NCBI RefSeq assembly: GCF_003234815.2
Contig: NZ_CP126279.1
Coordinates: 1,860,001-1,924,000 of the forward strand
Direction: 5' to 3'
Origin: Curtobacterium sp. MCBD17_035
Lineage (GTDB): Bacteria > Actinomycetota > Actinomycetes > Actinomycetales > Microbacteriaceae
Length of the DNA stretch: 64,000 nucleotides
A program made the position numbers and the translations under genes. Below the pieces are notes generated by a model. That model was not told the DNA's origin. It was given only the letters and a program-made list of their open reading frames with translations, and searched no databases. This document shows, piece after piece, positions 59,260-64,000 of this stretch; within the stretch, counting starts at the first letter, position 1, and each line of letters opens with the position of its first letter.

Positions 59260-61071
59260 TCAGATCGCGCGCACGGCCGCGAGCACCTCGGCGACCGGGA
59301 CCTCGCGACGCTCCCCCGCTGCACGGTCCCACAGCTCCACCACGCCGTCGCCCGCGTTCCGGCCCGCGACGACGACCACCGGGACACCGATGAGCTCGGC
59401 GTCACCGAACTTGACACCCGGCGACACCTTCGGCCGGTCGTCGTACAGGACGTCCATCCCGGCGTGCTCGAGCTCGGCGATGATGCCCGACGCGACGTCG
59501 TAGGCCACCTGGTCCTTGCCCGTGGCCACGACGTGGACATCGAAGGGGGCGACGTCCTTCGGCCAGACGAGCCCACGGTCGTCGTTGTGCGCCTCGGCGA
59601 GGATCGCCATGATGCGCGTGATGCCGATCCCGTAGGAACCCATCGTCACCGTGGCGAGCTTGCCCCGCTCGTCCTGCACCTTGAGACCGAGCGCCTCGGC
59701 GTACTTGCGCCCGAGCTGGAACACGTGCCCGATCTCCATGCCGCGCGCCGTCTCGAGCGGACCCGAGCCGTCGGGAGCGGGGTCCCCCGGTCGCACGTCC
59801 GCGACCTCGACGACGCCGTCGGCCACGAAGTCGCGCCCGGCGACGAGCCCCGAGACGTGACGCCCGGCGGTGTTCGCGCCCGTGATCCACGTGGTGCCGT
59901 CGACGACCCGCGGATCGAGGAAGTACCGGAGTCCGGTCTCGCTGTCCGCGCCGAGGAACTGCCGCACCGAGCCCTCGGTCCCGTGCCCGGCAGCGGCCTC
60001 CTCGATGAACGACGCGGCCGTCGGACCGATGTAGCCCTTGACGAGCGACCGGTGCTTCGCGAAGTCCGCGTCCGTCGCGGGCTCCACCTCGGCCGGGGCG
60101 AAGGCGACCTCCGCACGCTTCAACTCGACCTCTCGGTCGCCGGGGAGCCCGACGACGACGATCTCGCGCGTGCCGTCGAGGTGGGTGAGCGCGAGCACCA
60201 CGTTCTTCAGCGTGTCCGATGCGCTCCAGCCGCTTCCGTCGCGCGGCGCCACCGCGTTCGCGTGCTCCACGAGGCTCGCGATCGTCGGCGTCTCGGCCAC
60301 GGGCAGGAGGACGGGTGCCGGGAGTCCGGTCGTGGGCGACGCCTCGGGCACCGGGGTCGTGTACGCCTCGATGTTCGCCGCGTACCCGCCGGCACTCCGC
60401 ACGAACGTGTCCTCGCCGACGGCGATCGGGTGCAGGAACTCCTCGCTCCGGCTCCCACCCATCGCGCCGGCGTCCGCCTGCACGATCACGTACTCCAGGC
60501 CGAGGCGCGTGAAGATCCGCTCGTAGGCGTCGCGCATGACCTGGTAGCTGGCGTCGAGCCCGGCGTCGTCGATGTCGAACGAGTAGGCGTCCTTCATCGT
60601 GAACTCGCGCCCGCGGAGCAGACCGGCACGAGGCCGGGCCTCGTCGCGGTACTTGTCCTGGATCTGGAACAGCGTGACCGGCAGGTCCTTGTACGACGAG
60701 TACAGGTCCTTGACGATGAGCGCGAACATCTCCTCGTGCGTGGGCGCCAGCAGGTAGTCCGCACCCTTGCGGTCCTGGAGGCGGAAGATCCCGTCCCCGT
60801 ACTCCGTCCAGCGGTTCGTCGCCTCGTACGGCTCGCGCGGGAGCAGTGCCGGGAAGTGGACCTCTTGTGCGCCTGCGGCGGTCATCTCCTGGCGCACGAT
60901 GGCCTCGATCCGGCCCTTGACCCGCAGCCCGAGCGGCAGCCAGGCGAAGATGCCGGGCGCCTGCCGACGGATGTAGCCCGCGCGGACGAGCAGCTTGTGG
61001 CTCCTCACCTCGGCGTCCGAGGGATCGTCGCGGAGCGTGCGGAGGAAGAGGTGCGAGAGCCGTGTGACCAC
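59260..61071 (-). CDS. proS: Prolyl-tRNA synthetase (bacterial type)
   Basis: Class II synthetase of 603 residues with motif 2 text [20 protein letters not shown] and [12 protein letters not shown], a YbaK-like editing insertion (about 230-400) and the C-terminal ATP and anticodon domains ([13 protein letters not shown]). GTG start 6 nt after TAGGCT, no Shine-Dalgarno, so probably leaderless. It ends 170 nt before nusA. Confidence 0.97.
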   Translation of the reverse strand: MVTRLSHLFLRTLRDDPSDAEVRSHKLLVRAGYIRRQAPGIFAWLPLGLRVKGRIEAIVRQEMTAAGAQEVHFPALLPREPYEATNRWTEYGDGIFRLQDRKGADYLLAPTHEEMFALIVKDLYSSYKDLPVTLFQIQDKYRDEARPRAGLLRGREFTMKDAYSFDIDDAGLDASYQVMRDAYERIFTRLGLEYVIVQADAGAMGGSRSEEFLHPIAVGEDTFVRSAGGYAANIEAYTTPVPEASPTTGLPAPVLLPVAETPTIASLVEHANAVAPRDGSGWSASDTLKNVVLALTHLDGTREIVVVGLPGDREVELKRAEVAFAPAEVEPATDADFAKHRSLVKGYIGPTAASFIEEAAAGHGTEGSVRQFLGADSETGLRYFLDPRVVDGTTWITGANTAGRHVSGLVAGRDFVADGVVEVADVRPGDPAPDGSGPLETARGMEIGHVFQLGRKYAEALGLKVQDERGKLATVTMGSYGIGITRIMAILAEAHNDDRGLVWPKDVAPFDVHVVATGKDQVAYDVASGIIAELEHAGMDVLYDDRPKVSPGVKFGDAELIGVPVVVVAGRNAGDGVVELWDRAAGERREVPVAEVLAAVRAI

Positions 61072-61077
61072 GCGGAA

Positions 61078-61083
61078 AGCCTA
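61078..61083 (-). promoter_or_regulatory. Leaderless-type -10 for proS
   Basis: TAGGCT on the minus strand, 6 nt before the proS GTG. Confidence 0.55.
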
Positions 61084-61149
61084 CCGGCCGCGCAGGACGC
61101 CCGAGCGGCCCGCAGCAGGACCATCCGCGCGCCGTCCGGTCCGACGCAT

Positions 61150-62298
61150 CTACGCGGTGACGACCTCGGGGCTGCCGACCTCTCCGGCGGGCATCTCGGC
61201 CGCGAGGCGGTTCGCCTCGGCGATCAGGGTCTCGACGATCTCGGCCTCGGGCACGGTCTTGATGACCTCGCCCTTGACGAAGATCTGGCCCTTCCCGTTG
61301 CCCGACGCCACGCCGAGATCGGCCTCGCGCGCCTCACCCGGTCCGTTGACGACGCAGCCCATGACTGCGACGCGGAGCGGGACCGTCATGCCCTGCAGGC
61401 CCTCGGTGACGTCGTTCGCCAGCGTGTAGACGTCGACCTGTGCCCGGCCGCAACTCGGGCACGAGACGATCTCGAGCTTGCGCTCGCGCAGGTTGAGCGA
61501 CTGCAGGATCTGCAGGCCGACCTTGACCTCTTGCGCGGGCGGTGCGGACAGCGACACGCGGATGGTGTCGCCGATGCCTTCACCGAGGAGGATGCCGAAG
61601 GCGGTCGCGCTCTTGATCGTGCCCTGGAACTCCGGTCCGGCCTCGGTGACGCCGAGGTGGAGCGGCCAGTCCCCCCGCTGCGCGAGCAGTCGGTATGCCT
61701 GGACCATGACGACCGGGTCGTTGTGCTTGACGGAGATCTTGAAGTCGTGGAAGTCGTGCTCCTCGAACAGCGAGGCCTCCCACACCGCCGACTCGACGAG
61801 GGCCTCCGGCGTGGCCTTGCCGTACTTCTGCAGGATGCTGGGCTCGAGCGACCCGGCGTTCACACCGATGCGCAGCGAGACGCCGGCGTCCTTGGCTGCC
61901 TTGGCGATCGCACCGACCTGGTCGTCGAACTTGCGGATGTTGCCCGGGTTGACCCGGACGGCCGCGCAGCCCGCGTCGATCGCCTGGAACACGTACTTCG
62001 GCTGGAAGTGGATGTCCGCGATCACCGGGATCTGGGACTTCTTCGCGATGATCGGGAGCGCGTCGGCGTCGTCCTGGCTCGGGACCGCCACGCGCACGAT
62101 GTCGCAGCCGGACGCGGTGAGTTCCGCGATCTGCTGCAGGGTGGCGTTGATGTTCGTGGTCGGCGTCGTGGTCATCGACTGCACACTCACGGGTGCGTCG
62201 CCGCCGACGAGGACCTTGCCCACCTTGATCTGGCGCGACTTGCGGCGCGGAGCGAGGGTGACGGGGGCCTTGGGCATACCGAGATTGACTGCTGGCAC
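61150..62298 (-). CDS. ispG: 4-hydroxy-3-methylbut-2-enyl diphosphate synthase (flavodoxin)
   Basis: Iron-sulphur enzyme of the MEP isoprenoid pathway. 382 residues with [31 protein letters not shown] and the 4Fe-4S cysteines in [16 protein letters not shown] and [19 protein letters not shown] start 7 nt after TAGGCT (leaderless). It lies next to rseP and dxr, the usual dxr-rseP-ispG cluster. Confidence 0.97.
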   Translation of the reverse strand: MPAVNLGMPKAPVTLAPRRKSRQIKVGKVLVGGDAPVSVQSMTTTPTTNINATLQQIAELTASGCDIVRVAVPSQDDADALPIIAKKSQIPVIADIHFQPKYVFQAIDAGCAAVRVNPGNIRKFDDQVGAIAKAAKDAGVSLRIGVNAGSLEPSILQKYGKATPEALVESAVWEASLFEEHDFHDFKISVKHNDPVVMVQAYRLLAQRGDWPLHLGVTEAGPEFQGTIKSATAFGILLGEGIGDTIRVSLSAPPAQEVKVGLQILQSLNLRERKLEIVSCPSCGRAQVDVYTLANDVTEGLQGMTVPLRVAVMGCVVNGPGEAREADLGVASGNGKGQIFVKGEVIKTVPEAEIVETLIAEANRLAAEMPAGEVGSPEVVTA

Positions 62299-62305
62299 GG
62301 TCGGC

Positions 62306-62311
62306 AGCCTA
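62306..62311 (-). promoter_or_regulatory. Leaderless-type -10 for ispG
   Basis: TAGGCT on the minus strand, 7 nt before the ispG GTG. Confidence 0.55.
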
Positions 62312-62418
62312 CGCGTTCCCGGTGACAGCCCGGTGACCGGCGGCCGACAGTCCGCTGTCGGCGTGCCTCCCGGGCCGGGGCGACGGGCGGGGCCGACGGC
62401 GGGGCCTCCCGGTCCACC

Positions 62419-63747
62419 TCAGCCGAACACGCGCACCGGACGCACGATGTCCGCGTAGATGAGGAGCAGGCTCATGCCCCCGAGCAGGACGACGACGGCG
62501 AACGTGAGCGGCATCGTCTTGGCCAGGTCGATCGGGCCCGGGTCCCCGCGGCCGAGGAGCTTGGCCGTTCGACGCTTGACGGCCTCCCACAGTGCGCCCG
62601 CGACGTGCCCGCCGTCGAGCGGCAGCAGCGGCACGAGGTTGAGCACGAAGAGACCGATGTTGAGCGCGCCGAGCAGCGACAGGATCGTGTAGATCTTGTC
62701 GACGACCGGGACGCCGCTCGCCGACGCCACGGTCCCGATGGCGCGGCCGACGCCGACGACGCTCACCGGGCTGTCCTGTGCGCGCTGTTGGGATCCGAAC
62801 GCGGCGTTCCACACCGCGACGAGTCGCTGCGGCAGGTCGAGGATGAGCGACGCCGACGCCTCGGTCTGTGCCCAGACCGCGGGCAGGACCGCCGCCGGCG
62901 ACTGCCGGACCAGCGTCTGTCCGATCGAGACGCCGACGACGCCGACGCGTTCCGTCTTCGTGCTGCCGTCCTGCTCCTTCGCCACCGTGCCGTCGGCGCG
63001 GTAGACGTCACGCGTCGCCAACCGGGGCGTCACGGTGATCGTGCGCCGCTGCCCGTCGCGGAGGACCGTGAGTCGCACGGGCGAGCTGGCCGACCGCTGC
63101 AGGATCGTCGTCAGCTCGGTCGTCGAGACATCCGACCGGCCGTCGACCGCGAGCACGGCGTCGCCGGCACGCAGCCCTGCCCGCGTCGCCGGGGACACCG
63201 GATCGTCACTCGTGCACCGGGTCGACTGCGACGTCGGCAGCACGCACGCGGTCGTGCCCGCGATGCTCGTCGTCGGCGCGCCGAAGCCGCACAGCAGGAC
63301 CGCGAACAGCACGATGCCGATCACGAGGTTCATGGCCGGGCCCGCGATCATGACGATGATCCGCTTCCACGGTGTCAGTCGGTAGAACGCCCGCTCGTCC
63401 CCCTGCTCGGCGATCTGCTCCGCGCTGGCGTCTCGGGCGTCCTGCACCATCGCGCTGTAGAACCCGGTGTTCGTGATCGGTGCGGGTTTGCCGGACGCCC
63501 GCGGGGCGAGCATCCCGACCATCGAGATGTAGCCGCCCAGGAGGATCGGCTTGACCCCGTACTCCGTGTCGCCGCGGCGGAACGACCACAGCGTCCGCCC
63601 GAACCCGAGCATGTACTGCGTCACCTTGACGCCGAAGAGCTTGGCGAAGAACAGGTGTCCGAGCTCGTGGAGGCCGATCGAGACCAGCAGGCCGACGACG
63701 AACACGACGACGCCGAGGACGAACAGGAGCACGGATCCGGGGGTCAC
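62419..63747 (-). CDS. rseP: Site-2 zinc metalloprotease RseP (M50)
   Basis: Intramembrane protease that cleaves membrane-bound anti-sigma factors and other single-pass proteins (442 residues). HELGH at 27-31 inside the first helix is the zinc site, a PDZ domain lies at about 185-270 (AGLRAGDAVLAVDGRSD), and the third zinc ligand region is VPLLPLDGGHVAGAL in a late helix. The frame extends 9 codons upstream to a TTG, but the GTG at 63747 is 6 nt after TACGCT and starts directly before the first helix. Confidence 0.94.
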   Translation of the reverse strand: MTPGSVLLFVLGVVVFVVGLLVSIGLHELGHLFFAKLFGVKVTQYMLGFGRTLWSFRRGDTEYGVKPILLGGYISMVGMLAPRASGKPAPITNTGFYSAMVQDARDASAEQIAEQGDERAFYRLTPWKRIIVMIAGPAMNLVIGIVLFAVLLCGFGAPTTSIAGTTACVLPTSQSTRCTSDDPVSPATRAGLRAGDAVLAVDGRSDVSTTELTTILQRSASSPVRLTVLRDGQRRTITVTPRLATRDVYRADGTVAKEQDGSTKTERVGVVGVSIGQTLVRQSPAAVLPAVWAQTEASASLILDLPQRLVAVWNAAFGSQQRAQDSPVSVVGVGRAIGTVASASGVPVVDKIYTILSLLGALNIGLFVLNLVPLLPLDGGHVAGALWEAVKRRTAKLLGRGDPGPIDLAKTMPLTFAVVVLLGGMSLLLIYADIVRPVRVFG

Positions 63748-63753
63748 CGGGGT

Positions 63754-63759
63754 AGCGTA
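63754..63759 (-). promoter_or_regulatory. Leaderless-type -10 for rseP
   Basis: TACGCT on the minus strand, 6 nt before the GTG at 63747. It lies inside the longer alternative reading frame and so argues for the shorter protein. Confidence 0.5.
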
Positions 63760-63887
63760 CGGGACCCTCGCCAAGCAGCAGCCGAGGGACCGCTGAGCGG
63801 CGACTGCTCATCGCGGAGTCACCGTGCCGTGTCGGGCATCGACGACGGGTCGGGAGACGGGCGTCCTGCCGGGAGGCGCGGTGCGCG

Positions 63888-64000
63888 TCAGCGACGCAGC
63901 AGACGATCCGCCTCGGCGCGCGCCCACCGCTCGGCCGCGAGCACGCCCTCGAGCGAGGACTCCCCCGCGTCGTGTGCGTCGACGACCCGCTCCACGGTGT
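63888..64000 (-). CDS. dxr: 1-deoxy-D-xylulose 5-phosphate reductoisomerase, C-terminal end (partial)
   Basis: The last 36 codons of a gene cut by the window edge. The translated end includes TVERVVDAHDAGESSLEGVL and WARAEADRLLRR before a TGA stop; it fits the C-terminal helix of Dxr, the second MEP-pathway enzyme. The neighbours rseP and ispG support this, since dxr-rseP-ispG is a conserved cluster. The 5' end, catalytic residues and start are outside the window. A gap of 140 nt separates it from rseP. Confidence 0.8.
   Translation of the reverse strand, partial: TVERVVDAHDAGESSLEGVLAAERWARAEADRLLRR

Overview
The window is chromosomal DNA from a high-GC actinobacterium, most likely a member of the Microbacteriaceae and perhaps Curtobacterium. 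The evidence is the very GC-rich third codon positions, frequent GTG starts, stop/start overlaps of the ATGA and GTGA type, -10 hexamers of the TANNNT form, and a gene order typical of this lineage: DUF6167 next to alaS, a small HG-motif membrane protein inside the trp cluster, and an integration-host-factor domain fused to guanylate kinase. The genus is inferred, not shown. The content is core housekeeping. I see no phage, insertion sequence, CRISPR array, tRNA or rRNA, and no stretch over 300 bases lacks a gene.

Layout. The left end (1-2.6 kb) has two VIT/CCC1-family metal transporter genes, one with an added rubrerythrin-like domain, around a small HdeD-like membrane protein; a DtxR/IdeR-like box precedes the first. 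From about 1.5 to 47.6 kb every gene is on the minus strand. In the direction of transcription the modules are: rarA; rpsD; DUF6167-alaS-ruvX-mltG-aroC-aroK-aroB; efp-nusB; the pyrimidine operon pyrR-pyrB-pyrC-(PH-like protein)-carA-carB-pyrF, running on into mIHF/gmk-rpoZ-metK-priA-fmt-rsmB; rpe; hisE-hisG-hisF-hisI-trpE-(two membrane proteins)-trpC-trpB-trpA-lgt; gltB-gltD; pyk and the second VIT gene. A short plus-strand interval (47.7-49.9 kb) carries a membrane-anchored cyclophilin and a DUF349 protein. The right part is again mostly minus strand: ribF and membrane proteins, truB, a uridine-kinase-like pseudoenzyme divergent from mutY, then nusA-ylxR-infB-rbfA, proS, ispG, the site-2 protease rseP and the 3' end of dxr at the window edge.

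How the genes fit together. Several modules are complete or nearly complete pathways: UMP synthesis (carAB, pyrBC, pyrF, with pyrR as regulator; pyrD and pyrE are elsewhere), the last shikimate steps (aroB, aroK, aroC) feeding chorismate to trpE, parts of tryptophan and histidine synthesis, glutamate synthase, and isoprenoid genes (dxr, ispG) around rseP. Translation is strongly represented (infB, efp, rpsD, alaS, proS, fmt, nusA/nusB, rbfA, truB, rsmB).

The most interesting signals are regulatory. (1) A pair of mutually exclusive hairpins just upstream of infB, one of which covers its Shine-Dalgarno. (2) A set of ten genes where a TANNNT hexamer lies 6-7 nt before the start codon, predicting leaderless mRNAs; two of these promoters point in opposite directions and share bases of their -10 elements. 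(3) A degenerate uridine-kinase-like protein divergent from mutY. (4) A candidate iron box upstream of a VIT gene.
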